Shown: positions 1 to 9,727, numbered from the stretch's first letter. The stretch is DNA of 64,000 nt from Allobacillus salarius (GCF_007559425.1 NZ_VMHE01000003.1:90904-154903), one strand, 5' to 3'. A program made the numbers and translations. The notes: a model not told the origin generated them from the sequence alone.

Positions 1-472
1 CTGCCTCTTCAGCAGGTGAGCCTTTTAACGGTGCAATGATCGTTATATGCTCATCGCGTTTTGTTACTTCTGCGCCAATACCTTCGAAGCTGGATTCTAA
101 TGATTGATTAAACTGCTTCGTCATTTCTGCATTTAAGTATTCACTATATGGGTCATCCAGTTCACTGACCATACCTTCAATCGCTCCATTAATGAGCTCT
201 TGTCGTTCCACTTCATTAACAAAATTAGCTTGGATCAGATCGATCGCCCTGTCGAGTGATTGAAATTCGTCTGGTGTTTTCGTTTCTTTCGATTCAGATT
301 CTTCTTCCTGATCATTCTTAGAATCCGTCTCTTCTTTTCCATCTGTCTCTTTCTCTGTTGTAGGGTCATTAGCTGTTGTATCCATCGCTTGCATCGTCAA
401 TCCTGTTGCGACAGCACCGATGAGCAGAGCGATCAAGATCATGCTTATAAAAAACTTTTTACTAATATTCAT
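1..472 (-). CDS. S41-family C-terminal processing protease, N-terminal part (cut by window edge)
   Basis: About 157 residues are present; the gene continues past the left edge. The ATG at 470-472 follows a GAGGTGA ribosome site. The protein begins with a single membrane segment (about residues 6-26), then a strongly acidic E/D/K-rich linker (about 30-60), then the start of the tail-specific protease fold (SLDRAIDLI, ELDDPYSEYL), leading into a PDZ domain (FEGIGAEV). The family (CtpA/CtpB) is membrane-anchored, faces outward and cleaves substrates at their C-terminal tails with a Ser-Lys dyad, which lies outside the window. Position after ftsEX matches B. subtilis ctpB (yvjB). CtpA and CtpB cannot be told apart from this part. 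Confidence 0.88.
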   Translation of the reverse strand, partial: MNISKKFFISMILIALLIGAVATGLTMQAMDTTANDPTTEKETDGKEETDSKNDQEEESESKETKTPDEFQSLDRAIDLIQANFVNEVERQELINGAIEGMVSELDDPYSEYLNAEMTKQFNQSLESSFEGIGAEVTKRDEHITIIAPLKGSPAEEA

Positions 473-573
473 TTGGTCACCTCAAAACAAGAAAGTTTGT
501 CCAATCTCAATATGTATCGATAGTTGTATCGATGGATGATTCAAAGACGAAACCAATAATAGCAACGTCTATA

Positions 574-616
574 AAAATAGATAAAAGCATCACACAAACT
601 GTGTAATGCTTTTATC
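574..616 (-). terminator. Intrinsic terminator after the M23 peptidase gene
   Basis: A long inverted repeat (GATAAAAGCAT..ACAC paired with GTGT.ATGCTTTTATC) with a 5-base loop is followed on the minus strand by a T-rich run. It ends the ftsE-ftsX-M23 unit before the ctp gene. Confidence 0.75.
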
Positions 617-653
617 GTACTATACGTCTACTCATCCGTAAATGAGAAATTAC

Positions 654-2141
654 TTATCTGATTCCGAAATTAGCTGGGTTTACTGCATTACTCTTAGAAG
701 CATTCCATCCACCGCGGTGAATTTCAAAGTGTAAATGCTGACCGAATGATTGACCGGTGTTCCCCATATTTCCTAGGTATTGGCCTTGACTTACCGTCTG
801 CCCAGTTGACACAGCTCTGTTTCTCATATGCGCATAAACAGTTGTATATTTTTGCCCGTTAATGATGTGAGAAATGAATACAACATGTCCATAACTGTTG
901 GAATAATACGAACGACTTACAATCCCTGAAGCAGCGGCCTTGATTGGTACTATGCCACCTTGTGCTAAGTCAACGCCTGGGTGGAATGACGAACATCCAC
1001 TACAGCTTCTGTGACCGAATCCTGAGGATAGATAACCTGCTGATGGTCGAATGAAGCCACTAGAAGATGATGTTTGCTCGATATTAGAACCACTATTTCC
1101 TGAATTTGATTTATTAGAGCTGCTTTGTTGCTCCTCTTTCTTTCTTCGTTCTTCTTCTTTCTGTTGAGCGATCAGCTTGTCAAAAGCAGCTTTTTGGCTG
1201 CGAAGATTTTCTTCTTTTTCAGCTAAACTCATTTGGTGATTATGTGCTTCTTCTTCTTGTTTGTCCAATTTCGCCATTTGTGTATCTTTCATGCCTAATT
1301 GGTCTTCTAATTTAACAAACAAGTTATCCAGCTTCGTTTTCTCGGCAGCTAAAGAAGCTTTTTGAGATTCTAACTGTTTCTTTTCTGAAGCGACCTGATC
1401 ACGTTGTGCTGTGACAGTCTCTTTATCTTTTTCAACTTGCACTTTGTTTTCTTCTACTTTTGTTTTATTTTTTTCAACTTGTTGTTTATTGTTCTCCAAG
1501 TCTTTCTTTTCTTGGATATGTGTTTCTAAAATTTGATTGTCTTGTTCCATGATTTTATTGACTGCGACGGTCCGGTTAATAAAGTCACCAAAGTTTTTCG
1601 AACCTAAAATCACTTCTAAGTACTGGATATCTCCACCGTTTTTCTGTAGGCTTTGTAGACGGTTTTTCAATAAGTCTTCACGTTTTTCAATGCTCGCTTC
1701 TTGTTCTTTGATTTCTGCTTTCAGTTGTTCAATTTCTTCTTTTAATTGCTTGATTTCTGCTTGAAGCTCGCTAATTTTTGTTTCGAGCTTATTGATTTCT
1801 CCATTTAACTTATCAATTTCACTCTGTTTTGTATTAATTTGATTTTCTTTTTCTTTTAGTTCGTTGATTTTCTTGTCAATCTGATTTTGTGTGTTCGATG
1901 CTTTTTCATCTAATTTATTGATTTCGTTTTGTGTATTTTTTTGTTTTTGTTTAATTTCATTCAAGCGATCTTTTGCTTTATCCAAATCACTTTTAACATC
2001 TTTATGTTGCTCATTCACTTGGCTTTTTTCTTTCTGCAAATCACTGATACTCTTCGCACTGACATCCGTTACTGTTGATAGCTGAAAAATTCCTACGAAC
2101 AAAATTGCTGCTAAGAATAGTTTCACCGTGTTTTTCTTCAA
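654..2141 (-). CDS. Secreted coiled-coil M23 (LytM-type) endopeptidase, likely FtsEX-controlled
   Basis: The chosen start is TTG at 2141, 8 bases after AAAGGGG; an in-frame TTG six codons earlier lies upstream of that site. Of 495 residues, about 8-30 form a signal peptide, about 35-345 are almost entirely charged coiled coil (K/E/Q/N heptads), then a Ser/Asn-rich linker, then an M23 domain from about 365. The zinc ligands are all present: HPGVD (about H387, D391) and HLH (about H469, H471), with YAHM between. It should therefore be an active peptidoglycan endopeptidase, not a degenerate activator like EnvC. It starts 74 bp after ftsX on the same strand. FtsEX drives coiled-coil cell-wall hydrolases in other bacteria (EnvC in E. 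coli, CwlO in B. subtilis, PcsB in streptococci), so this is the likely partner; the pairing is inference from position and architecture. Confidence 0.87.
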   Translation of the reverse strand: MKKNTVKLFLAAILFVGIFQLSTVTDVSAKSISDLQKEKSQVNEQHKDVKSDLDKAKDRLNEIKQKQKNTQNEINKLDEKASNTQNQIDKKINELKEKENQINTKQSEIDKLNGEINKLETKISELQAEIKQLKEEIEQLKAEIKEQEASIEKREDLLKNRLQSLQKNGGDIQYLEVILGSKNFGDFINRTVAVNKIMEQDNQILETHIQEKKDLENNKQQVEKNKTKVEENKVQVEKDKETVTAQRDQVASEKKQLESQKASLAAEKTKLDNLFVKLEDQLGMKDTQMAKLDKQEEEAHNHQMSLAEKEENLRSQKAAFDKLIAQQKEEERRKKEEQQSSSNKSNSGNSGSNIEQTSSSSGFIRPSAGYLSSGFGHRSCSGCSSFHPGVDLAQGGIVPIKAAASGIVSRSYYSNSYGHVVFISHIINGQKYTTVYAHMRNRAVSTGQTVSQGQYLGNMGNTGQSFGQHLHFEIHRGGWNASKSNAVNPANFGIR

Positions 2142-2215
2142 CTTTTGTTCCCCTTTCAAATCCTCAATAGATTAGTAGATTTGCTTGTTGTTTCTCTCTA
2201 GCGATGTTTGCATTT

Positions 2216-3109
2216 TTATACACGTAAAAACTTACGAACACTCATTACGCTTCCCCATATACCGATTACAACGCCAATTCCAAGTAATATTCCTGAGATT
2301 TGCCATATAAATGGATTCGCCGGTAATAATTCAAAGAACGGAATTGGAATCTCGTTCGCAAACTGATTATAGAGATAGAAATATCCACCTGCTACAACAG
2401 CAATAGGAATAATTGATCCAAGTACCCCCATCAAGGCACCTTCAACGAAGAATGGCCAGCGGATAAAGCTGTTTTTTGCTCCAACGAGTTTCATAATGCC
2501 AATTTCTGTCTGACGTGCGATAATCGTCATTTTAATCGTATTGGAAATAAGGAAGATCGCCGTCAATAATAATGCGCCGATGAAGATGATTCCGATCCAT
2601 CTTGCAATGTCATTGAAAGCTATCAGCCTGTCAACAACATCTTTCATATAATTGACTTCTTCTACGTTATCCATCTGTTCAATTTGACTGGCTACGCCTG
2701 CCAATTGCTCTGGTTCATACGTTTTGATATTAAAGGCGTCATTTAATGGGTTGAATTGTTCAAATAACTCCCATTGTTCGCCCGATTCACCCATATCAGA
2801 GATAAGCCCTTCAAGCTCATCTTCTTTCGATGAAAATTCCATTTCACTAATCTCTGAGATTTCACCAATCTGCTTTTCTAACGCTTGAATGTCTTGTTCT
2901 TCAGCAGTTCTTTCTACGTAAACTTTCATTTGAGCTTCATTTTCAATGTTTTCAGCGAGTTGGTTTAGGTTAAACATTAGTGCAAGGAAAATCCCGACCA
3001 ACACTAATGTAGTTGTTACCGCACCAACTGACGCTACTGTCATCCAACTGTTTCTTACTATATTTTTCGTGCCTTCTCGCACGTGTCTTCTCATCGTACT
3101 AAGCTTCAT
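2216..3109 (-). CDS. ftsX: Cell division ABC transporter, permease subunit FtsX
   Basis: The 297-residue protein has the FtsX plan: a short cytoplasmic N-terminus (MKLSTMRRHVREGTKNIVRNSW), a first membrane helix at about 23-46, a large extracytoplasmic domain (about 47-165), then three more helices near 170-195, 220-245 and 265-290. It does not transport; with FtsE it passes ATP-driven conformational change across the membrane to a cell-wall hydrolase. It overlaps the end of ftsE by 11 bases, so the two are translationally coupled. The M23 gene follows directly. Confidence 0.95.
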   Translation of the reverse strand: MKLSTMRRHVREGTKNIVRNSWMTVASVGAVTTTLVLVGIFLALMFNLNQLAENIENEAQMKVYVERTAEEQDIQALEKQIGEISEISEMEFSSKEDELEGLISDMGESGEQWELFEQFNPLNDAFNIKTYEPEQLAGVASQIEQMDNVEEVNYMKDVVDRLIAFNDIARWIGIIFIGALLLTAIFLISNTIKMTIIARQTEIGIMKLVGAKNSFIRWPFFVEGALMGVLGSIIPIAVVAGGYFYLYNQFANEIPIPFFELLPANPFIWQISGILLGIGVVIGIWGSVMSVRKFLRV

Positions 3110-3785
3110 AACCGTATTCCCCTCGATGCTCGTCTCTCACTATTTGACCGTTTTCCATAGCGATGACTCTTTTTCTAAGTTTGTTTACGATTTCCTGACT
3201 GTGAGTGGCCATGACGATCGTCGTTCCTCTTGTATTAATTTCTTCAAAAATTCGCATGATTTCCCAAGAAGTTTCCGGGTCTAAGTTTCCTGTCGGCTCG
3301 TCCGCAATGACAACCTTCGGATTATTAACGATTGCTCGTGCGATAGCGACTCTTTGTTGTTCCCCACCTGATAGCTGGTTCGGTAGGAATCTCGCTTTCG
3401 ATTTGAGTCCAACCATTTCCAAAACTTCGAGTACCCGCTTGTTAATCTTCTTTGGACTTTCTTCTATAACTTCCAAGGCAAATGCAACGTTTTCGAATGC
3501 CGTCAAACGAGGAAGTAATTTAAAGTCTTGGAAAATGACACCGATATTTCGTCGTAAGAAAGGGACTTCTTTTTGTTTCATGTCAGTCACGTTCTTACCT
3601 TCTATCAATACATCGCCTTTTGTGGCTAGCTCTTCACGATACATCATTTTAATAAATGAACTTTTTCCTGCACCACTCGCACCCACAATGTAAACGAATT
3701 CCCCTGCATCGATATTTACGGATAAATTATCAACGGCAATTACACCGTTACTATATTCTTTATGAACATTTTTCATCTCGATCAT
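3099..3785 (-). CDS. ftsE: Cell division ABC transporter, ATPase subunit FtsE
   Basis: A 228-residue ABC ATPase with Walker A GASGAGKS (about 36-43), Q-loop in IFQDFKLLP, signature LSGGEQQ (about 139-145), Walker B VVIADEPTG and the H-loop in MATHSQ. Length and the YREE segment after Walker A are typical of FtsE. It is the first gene of ftsE-ftsX-M23. The start codon ATGATCGAG is not preceded by an obvious close ribosome site; the nearest G-rich stretch is about 15 bases upstream. A TATAAT-like box (minus strand, 3925-3930) lies upstream, but its -35 is poor. Confidence 0.95.
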   Translation of the reverse strand: MIEMKNVHKEYSNGVIAVDNLSVNIDAGEFVYIVGASGAGKSSFIKMMYREELATKGDVLIEGKNVTDMKQKEVPFLRRNIGVIFQDFKLLPRLTAFENVAFALEVIEESPKKINKRVLEVLEMVGLKSKARFLPNQLSGGEQQRVAIARAIVNNPKVVIADEPTGNLDPETSWEIMRIFEEINTRGTTIVMATHSQEIVNKLRKRVIAMENGQIVRDEHRGEYGYEA

Positions 3786-4181
3786 AATAAGTAAAACGAT
3801 CCCCCTAAGATGTTTTTTCGTTAGCTGTCGATTCTATATGTTTTTTCTATATTTATAGGAAATCTAGTAGATTGATAGGTTGATATGTATTTGAACAATC
3901 AACTAACTATTTAATTTAAAACCTATTATAACATCATTCGGCAGAAATTTTACCGATTTTTATATTACAATTTCATTTCAAAGTAAAGACAATGGCGAGG
4001 TTTACTAGGAACTTCGTTGTGTTTTGACGATTGAAACATGCTCTTTCGATGTATATCGACCGAATTCTAGTTTTCTTTACTTCGATTACCTCTGACTAAG
4101 TCGTTCATATTACCTAAACATAGAGTTCCGATAGGACTGATGGAATAATTTAAATAGAATAAGTGTAAAACGGTTGAAGGG

Positions 4182-4330
4182 GCACTGACTTACACTGAAG
4201 AATGGCTCGTTAACACTGAAGGTGAGCTCTTCAACACTGAAGATTGCACAATTAACACTGAAGTTTCTCGATTTAACACTGAAGGCGGTTAATTTAACAC
4301 GGAAGCTCGTGGGATTAACACTGAACAGCC
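4182..4330 (+). repeat. 21-bp-period array, core TTAACACTGAAG (7 units)
   Basis: The box ACACTGAAG (variants ACACGGAAG and ACACTGAAC at the last two) starts at 4192, 4213, 4234, 4255, 4276, 4297 and 4318, exactly 21 bp apart. The three bases before it are usually TTA or TCA. The roughly 9 bases between cores differ in every unit, so this is a conserved core at fixed spacing rather than a simple tandem duplication. The array lies just beyond the cccB terminator. The rest of the gene-free stretch 3786-4181 is AT-rich and shows only a weak -10 box for ftsE. Confidence 0.9.
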
Positions 4331-4372
4331 CTCGAGTTGTCTTACTTCTTGCTCGTTTCTAAGTTTATTCAC

Positions 4373-4411
4373 AAAAAAAGCTATCTCATCCATTCAGATG
4401 AGATAGCTCGT
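4373..4411 (-). terminator. Intrinsic terminator of cccB
   Basis: AGCTATCTCAT and ATGAGATAGCT form an 11-bp perfect stem with an 8-base loop, followed on the minus strand by seven Ts. Confidence 0.9.
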
Positions 4412-4428
4412 TCAATACATCATTCCAT

Positions 4429-4761
4429 TTACTGCTGTACTAACCAATCAGCGATTTCTTGTGCGTCGCCTTCTTCAACGTTCTGTGCTGGCATTGAGCC
4501 TTTACCGTTTTGAATGATGTCTACGATTTCACTTGCGTCATAGCTATCGCCTACACCTTCAAGAGCTGGACCTGCTCCACCGGATAGGTCACCGCCGTGG
4601 CAAGATGCACAGTTTTGCTGGTAAAGCTCTTCACCTTGGCCAGTGTCGCCACCGCCAGATGCTGACTCTTCTCCACCGCCGTTTCCGCCGTCATCTCCGC
4701 CGCCACATGCAGCTAAGACAAGCATTCCACCAAAGATTGCTGTGAGTAATTTTTTCTTCAT
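4429..4761 (-). CDS. cccB: Lipoprotein cytochrome c551
   Basis: The start chosen is the ATG at 4761, 9 bases after GAGGAGG; an upstream in-frame start has no ribosome site. The 110-residue protein has a lipoprotein signal (KKKLLTAIFGGMLVLAAC, lipobox LAAC), a Gly/Ser/Asp-rich linker, and one haem c site CASCH (about 50-54) with the distal Met in GSMPAQ. It is a small membrane-tethered electron carrier on the outer face, passing electrons to a terminal oxidase. The neighbours prfB and ftsEX match the B. subtilis order. Confidence 0.92.
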   Translation of the reverse strand: MKKKLLTAIFGGMLVLAACGGGDDGGNGGGEESASGGGDTGQGEELYQQNCASCHGGDLSGGAGPALEGVGDSYDASEIVDIIQNGKGSMPAQNVEEGDAQEIADWLVQQ

Positions 4762-4815
4762 GATTGTTGACCTCCTCATTATGTTTGTTTCTATGTTTCC
4801 CTAAACGTCCAAAAG

Positions 4816-5917
4816 TTAATCAACTTTTGAACGTAAATAGGCATCGATAAATGAATCTAATTCTCCATCCATTACGGCTTGTGTGTTGCCGTTTTCGAGG
4901 TTTGTACGGTGGTCTTTCACCATGTTGTATGGATGGAACACATAAGAACGGATCTGGCTACCCCAGCCGATTTCTTTTTGTTCCCCTCGAATTTCATCCA
5001 TTTCTTGTTGTTTTTTCTCAATTTCGAGTTGATATAATTTTGACTTCAACATTTTCATCGCTTGTTCACGGTTCTTAATTTGAGAACGCTCCGACTGGCA
5101 CGTAACAACTGTTCCTGTCGGCTCATGCGTAATGCGAACAGCTGAATCGGATGTGTTGACGTGCTGTCCACCTGCACCACTTGAACGGTACGTATCAATA
5201 CGTAAATCTTCTGACTTCACTTCGACTTCTACGTCTCCAGTAAATTCTGGTACGACTTCACACGATGCGAATGAAGTGTGTCGTCTGCCTGATGAGTCAA
5301 ATGGCGAGATTCGCACAAGTCGATGAACGCCTTTCTCTGCTTTCAAGTAACCGTAAGCATTGTGACCTTTGATGAGGATCGTGACACTTTTAACGCCTGC
5401 CTCATCTCCAGGTAAGTAATCCATTGTTTCAACTTTAAAGCCTTGTTTCTCAGCATATCGCGTATACATCCGGAGGAGCATTGCCGCCCAATCTTGGGAT
5501 TCAGTTCCGCCAGCACCCGAATGAATTTCCAATATCGCGTTATTCTTATCGTAAGGCTCACTCAATAAAATTTCAAGTTCGAAGCTGTCGAGTTCCTTCG
5601 ATAATTGTTGAATGCTTTCATGTAAATCATCAAAAAGCTCTTTGTCATCTTCTTCTTTGACCAGTTCATAAGAAACGTCAAGGTTTTCAAGTTCTTCTGA
5701 AAGCTTGTCCACTTCTTGAACGGTCTGTTTGAGTCCATTCATTTCATCGATTACTTGCTGAGCATTGTCTTGATCATCCCAAAAACCTGGTTGCGTCATT
5801 TGAACTTCTAACTCATCAATTCGTTTACGCTTTTCAGGTAAGTCAAAGTGACCTCCTAAAGTTTTCTAATGTCTCACTCATTTTGTCAATTTTCTGTTTG
5901 ATTTCTGTTAAATCCAT
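4816..5917 (-). CDS. prfB: Peptide chain release factor 2, expressed by programmed +1 frameshift
   Basis: RF2 ends translation at UGA and UAA. The reading frame is split. The ATG at 5915-5917 opens 24 codons ([10 protein letters not shown]... to FRRSL) ending in an in-frame TGA at 5843-5845; shifting +1 after CTT joins [10 protein letters not shown] and continues to the stop at 4816. The joined protein is 366 residues, the usual length. It carries the catalytic GGQ ([10 protein letters not shown]) and the stop-codon motif region around [13 protein letters not shown]. The gene follows secA in the same direction, as in B. subtilis. A reading from the zero frame alone would miss the first 25 codons. 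Confidence 0.96.
5843..5857 (-). other. RF2 autoregulatory +1 frameshift site
   Basis: On the minus strand the sequence reads AGGAGG TCA CTT TGA C. The internal Shine-Dalgarno AGGAGG lies 3 bases before the slippery CTT, followed by the poorly terminated TGA-C. When RF2 is scarce the ribosome pauses at UGA and slips +1, restoring RF2. This matches the known site in bacterial prfB genes. Confidence 0.95.
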
Positions 5918-6029
5918 ACCTTCACCTCTTCAGTTATTGTTTCCATATACCCGTATTATAACACGATTAAACAAAACTAAAATTGAACAATTCGTTGCAA
6001 GTGGATTTTTTTCCGGTCAATTTTATTGT

Positions 6030-6340
6030 AATAATGCCACCCGTCTGGAGTTTTTTACGACCAAGCGCTGGAATTATGTGACCTATTGTGTTGAATATGC
6101 AGCCAATTTTCGAATATTTGTGCCGGTTAGTTGAGAAAATGTACCTTTTGTTGGTTTATATTCGACTTTTTTAAAAATGGTATGGGCCCAATTAAGTTTT
6201 ATATGAGACCAATAAATCCAGATATGTTCCCAGCTAGAAGACTTATGGTACCAGATTACAGATATATACGACCTTTCCAAAGATTTTTGTGCCCAAAATG
6301 AAAAAATATGCTCCCTAGCCAACGATATCAGTGAGCAATC
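6030..6340 (+). repeat. 21-bp-period array, core TATGNNCC (about 13-15 degenerate units)
   Basis: A loose core TATG-N(2-3)-CC(C/A) recurs with its CC ending near 6042, 6062, 6083, 6104, 6124, 6145, 6166, 6188, 6210, 6231, 6252, 6273, 6294 and 6315, plus a weaker copy near 6336. Steps are 20-22 bp, nearly always 21. Flanking bases vary freely. The array fills most of the gene-free stretch between prfB and secA and begins just beyond the secA terminator. The same core occurs at 9575-9715 and, reversed, at 56877-57023 and 59461-59605. Confidence 0.8.
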
Positions 6341-6344
6341 CAAA

Positions 6345-6378
6345 TAAAAAAAGTCGAAAAGCTGGTAACCAGCTTTTC
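6345..6378 (-). terminator. Intrinsic terminator of secA
   Basis: GAAAAGCTGGT and ACCAGCTTTTC form an 11-bp perfect stem with a one-base centre in the DNA repeat (a short loop once the closing pairs open). It is followed on the minus strand by GAC and seven Ts. Confidence 0.9.
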
Positions 6379-6395
6379 AACCTTTTAACATCTCA

Positions 6396-8903
6396 TTATT
6401 TTCCATGACAATGCTTGTATTTTCTTCCGCTTCCGCATGGACATGGCTCATTTCGTCCAACTTCTTTTTTCTTTACAATCGGCTGGCGCTTTTTCTGTTG
6501 TTGACGTCCGCCGGCAATCGCCTCAGTACCTGTCGCGACGGCTTGACGCTGTAAGTTTTCTCGAATTTGTGCCTTCATTGCGTACTTAGCGACTTCTTGT
6601 TCGATGGATGCAATCATCTCTTCAAACATGGAGAAGCCTTCCATTTGATACTCTTGCAATGGATCGTTTTGACCGTATGCACGCAAATGAATTCCTTGGC
6701 GCAGTTGGTCCATTTGGTCAATGTGATCCATCCATTTGCTGTCAACCGTACGTAGGAGGATGACTTTTTCAAATTCACGCATTTGATCCTCGGTCAACTC
6801 TTCTTCACGCGCATCGTATTTTTCTTGTGTTTTTCCAATGACCCACTCAATGATTTCTTCCGGTTCTTTTCCTTTAAGATCATCAACAGAGACTTCATCC
6901 TGGTTTAATACGTTCGCTTGCAAAAATTCAGCAAGCGCTTCTAAATCCCAGTTTTCATCATCTTCATCTTGTGTATAGGCAAGAACATTCCGTTCGACTG
7001 TTGAACGAATCATACCTTCGATAATTTCGCGCAAGCTGTCGGATTCAAGAACATCTTTACGCTGCTCATAAATAATATCACGCTGTTGGCGCATCACATC
7101 ATCATAAGCAAGCAACTGTTTACGTGCGTCAAAGTTGTTACCTTCAACACGCTTTTGAGCAGATTCTACTGCACGGGAAACCATTTTACTTTCAATCGGT
7201 TGATCTTCTTCTAAGCCAAATCGGTCCATCATCGCTTTCATGTTGTCCGAACCGAAACGACGCATCAATTCATCTTCCATGGAAAGGTAGAACTGAGAGA
7301 CACCTGGATCTCCTTGACGACCGGAACGTCCACGAAGCTGGTTATCAATCCGGCGTGACTCATGTCGCTCCGTACCAATAACAGCTAAACCGCCAAGTTC
7401 TTTTACACCGTCGCCTAATTTAATGTCTGTACCACGACCGGCCATGTTCGTCGCAATCGTTACGGCACCTTTTTGGCCCGCTTCTAAAATAATCTCTGCT
7501 TCCTTAAAGTGGTTTTTCGCGTTCAAAATATTATGTTTCACGCCAACTTTTTTCAAGAAATTTGAGATTAACTCAGACGTCTCGACAGCGACTGTACCAA
7601 TCAAAATTGGTTGTCCTTTTTCGTGACGCTCCTTCACTTCCCGAACGAGCGCTTGATATTTTCCATCAACGGTTTTATAAATCAAATCTGCGCGGTCATC
7701 CCGGCGGATCGGTTCATTCGTTGGAATAGAAACGACCTGCATATTGTAAATATTACGAAATTCCTCTTCTTCCGTTTTGGCTGTACCTGTCATACCCGAT
7801 ATCTTTTCATACATCCGGAAAAAGTTCTGGAAAGTAATCGTCGCAAGTGTCATACTTTCCTTCTGAATCGGCAAGCCTTCTTTCGCTTCGATTGCCTGGT
7901 GTAGTCCATCACTATAGCGACGGCCCTTCATCAAACGACCTGTAAATTGATCGACGATGACGACTTCGTTTTCCTCAACGACATAATCAGTATCTTTACG
8001 CATAACAACATGCGCTTTTAACGCTTGATTAATATGATGCGTCAACGCGACATTATTTAAATTATAAAGATTTTCGATATTGAAATATTGTTCAGCTTTT
8101 GTGATTCCTTGTTCTGTCAGCTGCACATTTCGCGTTTTTTCATCATACGTATAGTCTTCTTCATTTTTTAATGTCGAAGCAAACTGATCTGCTTGTAAGT
8201 AATTGGACTGAGACTTTCTTTGAGACCCAGAAATAATTAATGGTGTACGTGCTTCATCAATTAAAATGGAGTCTACTTCGTCAATGATCGCGAAATGAAG
8301 CGGACGCTGAACCATTTTTTCTTTATATAACACCATGTTATCGCGTAGGTAATCAAACCCGAATTCATTATTCGTACCATACGTAATATCTTTTGCGTAA
8401 GCTTCGCGCTTTTCGTCTTTCGATAAATCATTCGTATTTAACCCAACTGTTAGACCAAGCCAATTATAGAGCTCACCCATTTCAGTTGAGTCACGATCGG
8501 CAAGATAATCGTTCACCGTAATAATATGAACGCCTTTTCCGGTAATCGCATTTAAGTATGCCGGCATCGTTGAGGCCAATGTTTTACCTTCACCCGTTTT
8601 CATTTCCGCAATATCCCCGTGATGCAGGGCAATTGCACCAAGCAACTGGACGTAGAACGGACGCATGCCTAGCACACGTTTCGAAGCTTCACGTACAACC
8701 GCATACGCTTCCGGTAATAAATTATCTAATGACTCGCCATCTTGATAACGTTTTTTAAACTCATCTGTTTTTTCTTGTAATGCATAATCAGAAAGCTGCT
8801 GCATCTGTGGTTCAAGTTCTTCTATTTGATCCGCAACTTTTTCAAGTTTTTTCAACTGGCGACTATTTCCATCACCAAATACTTTCGTCAATAACTGTTT
8901 CAT
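6396..8903 (-). CDS. secA: Preprotein translocase ATPase SecA
   Basis: The 835-residue motor pushes unfolded preproteins through SecYEG. Visible are the N-terminal helical lead, Walker A MKTGEGKT (about 99-106), the DEAD-type IIDEVDSIL (about 206-214), the preprotein cross-linking domain, the second motor fold with [15 protein letters not shown] and the [11 protein letters not shown] motif, the helical scaffold, and the C-terminal zinc motif [14 protein letters not shown] that binds SecB-like partners and ribosomes. Length matches the B. subtilis protein. It stands alone, ending in a strong terminator. Confidence 0.98.
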   Translation of the reverse strand: MKQLLTKVFGDGNSRQLKKLEKVADQIEELEPQMQQLSDYALQEKTDEFKKRYQDGESLDNLLPEAYAVVREASKRVLGMRPFYVQLLGAIALHHGDIAEMKTGEGKTLASTMPAYLNAITGKGVHIITVNDYLADRDSTEMGELYNWLGLTVGLNTNDLSKDEKREAYAKDITYGTNNEFGFDYLRDNMVLYKEKMVQRPLHFAIIDEVDSILIDEARTPLIISGSQRKSQSNYLQADQFASTLKNEEDYTYDEKTRNVQLTEQGITKAEQYFNIENLYNLNNVALTHHINQALKAHVVMRKDTDYVVEENEVVIVDQFTGRLMKGRRYSDGLHQAIEAKEGLPIQKESMTLATITFQNFFRMYEKISGMTGTAKTEEEEFRNIYNMQVVSIPTNEPIRRDDRADLIYKTVDGKYQALVREVKERHEKGQPILIGTVAVETSELISNFLKKVGVKHNILNAKNHFKEAEIILEAGQKGAVTIATNMAGRGTDIKLGDGVKELGGLAVIGTERHESRRIDNQLRGRSGRQGDPGVSQFYLSMEDELMRRFGSDNMKAMMDRFGLEEDQPIESKMVSRAVESAQKRVEGNNFDARKQLLAYDDVMRQQRDIIYEQRKDVLESDSLREIIEGMIRSTVERNVLAYTQDEDDENWDLEALAEFLQANVLNQDEVSVDDLKGKEPEEIIEWVIGKTQEKYDAREEELTEDQMREFEKVILLRTVDSKWMDHIDQMDQLRQGIHLRAYGQNDPLQEYQMEGFSMFEEMIASIEQEVAKYAMKAQIRENLQRQAVATGTEAIAGGRQQQKKRQPIVKKKEVGRNEPCPCGSGRKYKHCHGK

Positions 8904-9056
8904 TTATCCTCAACCCCAAGATTAAATTTACACTTACACACCATTAATGATAACACTAATGAAACGACCATGACAACAATCCTCATCCGTATGACTCTCC
9001 CACATTGTCGGCTAAAAATCGACAAGTATGTTGTAGATGAATTTCCCTTCAATTAA

Positions 9057-9090
9057 GAAAAAATGGTTGACTGGGGCAGTAGTCAACCAT
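9057..9090 (-). terminator. Intrinsic terminator of the 9113-9322 gene
   Basis: ATGGTTGAC and GTCAACCAT form a 9-bp stem around a 10-base loop, followed on the minus strand by TTTTTTC. Its presence supports that the short gene upstream is transcribed. Confidence 0.75.
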
Positions 9091-9112
9091 TACAAGATCA
9101 TTAAGCGGGTTG

Positions 9113-9322
9113 TTATTTGGAATTGAGGAAGGAGTAGGATTTCGGTTGAAGGATTTCTGGAGCGTTCGTTGTGGAGGTATAAACACTCAGATGGTCTTCG
9201 ATAACGGATATTTTTTCATTAGACGCTGCGACAATTCGCATTAATTGCACAATGATCTCGTTCTGTTGTTTAAGTTCTATCTCGAGACGTGAACAACTGG
9301 GGCAAGGTTTCATATTGCACAT
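9113..9322 (-). CDS. Small unknown protein with CxxC motif
   Basis: 69 residues beginning MCNMKPCPSCSRLE. Support for it being real is a good ribosome site (AAGGGGGG, 8 bases before ATG) and its own downstream terminator. It has Cys at 2, 7 and 10, an amphipathic helix that looks coiled-coil (about 12-45), and a polar tail. The Cys cluster could bind zinc; there is no membrane segment. I do not recognise the family. It sits between hpf and secA, where B. subtilis has no equivalent that I can name. Confidence 0.6.
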   Translation of the reverse strand: MCNMKPCPSCSRLEIELKQQNEIIVQLMRIVAASNEKISVIEDHLSVYTSTTNAPEILQPKSYSFLNSK

Positions 9323-9574
9323 CTCGTATTCCCCCCTTAATGATCTTGCTTGACTTAGTTATATCACAGGTTGCCGAGGGAGAAAAATCGCTGAAATGCA
9401 CGTATGACAGTGTTTCAAGGTACTTTTTATTTGAATTTAGGATGAACTGAGCAAAAATCGATTGGAAAAATGATTTATCTACAAAATGAAAGTTTTTTAA
9501 AATATTTATTGAAATAGATTATTTATTGTAATGCCAACACATTAGTCAAGGATAACGAGTCTCGTTTTTGCACA

Positions 9575-9715
9575 TATGCTCCCTAATCCAAAGGATATGA
9601 GCCAAAATAGAAAATATATGCTCCCAAATTCGCGAGTTATGCGACCATTTCTTCGATATATGCTCCTTATGTTAAAAAATATGTACTCAACTCAAAAATA
9701 TATGAGCCCTCAACA
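9575..9715 (+). repeat. 21-bp-period array, core TATGCTCCC / TATGAGCC (7 units)
   Basis: TATG starts at 9575, 9596, 9617, 9638, 9659, 9680 and 9701, each exactly 21 bp apart. The following bases are variants of CTCCC, AGCCA, CGACC and TACTC. The bases between cores are AT-rich and not conserved. The array begins just after the hpf terminator. The remaining gene-free part, 9323-9574, holds no feature I can support. Confidence 0.9.
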
Positions 9716-9727
9716 AAAATTAAAATA

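Noticed and set aside
3786..4181. Possible small gene or riboswitch upstream of ftsE
   Set aside because: I found no open frame with a ribosome site and no conserved RNA fold; only AT-rich DNA.
4182..4330. CRISPR array
   Set aside because: Core (12 bp) and spacers (9 bp) are far too short, the array is degenerate, and no cas genes are present in the window.
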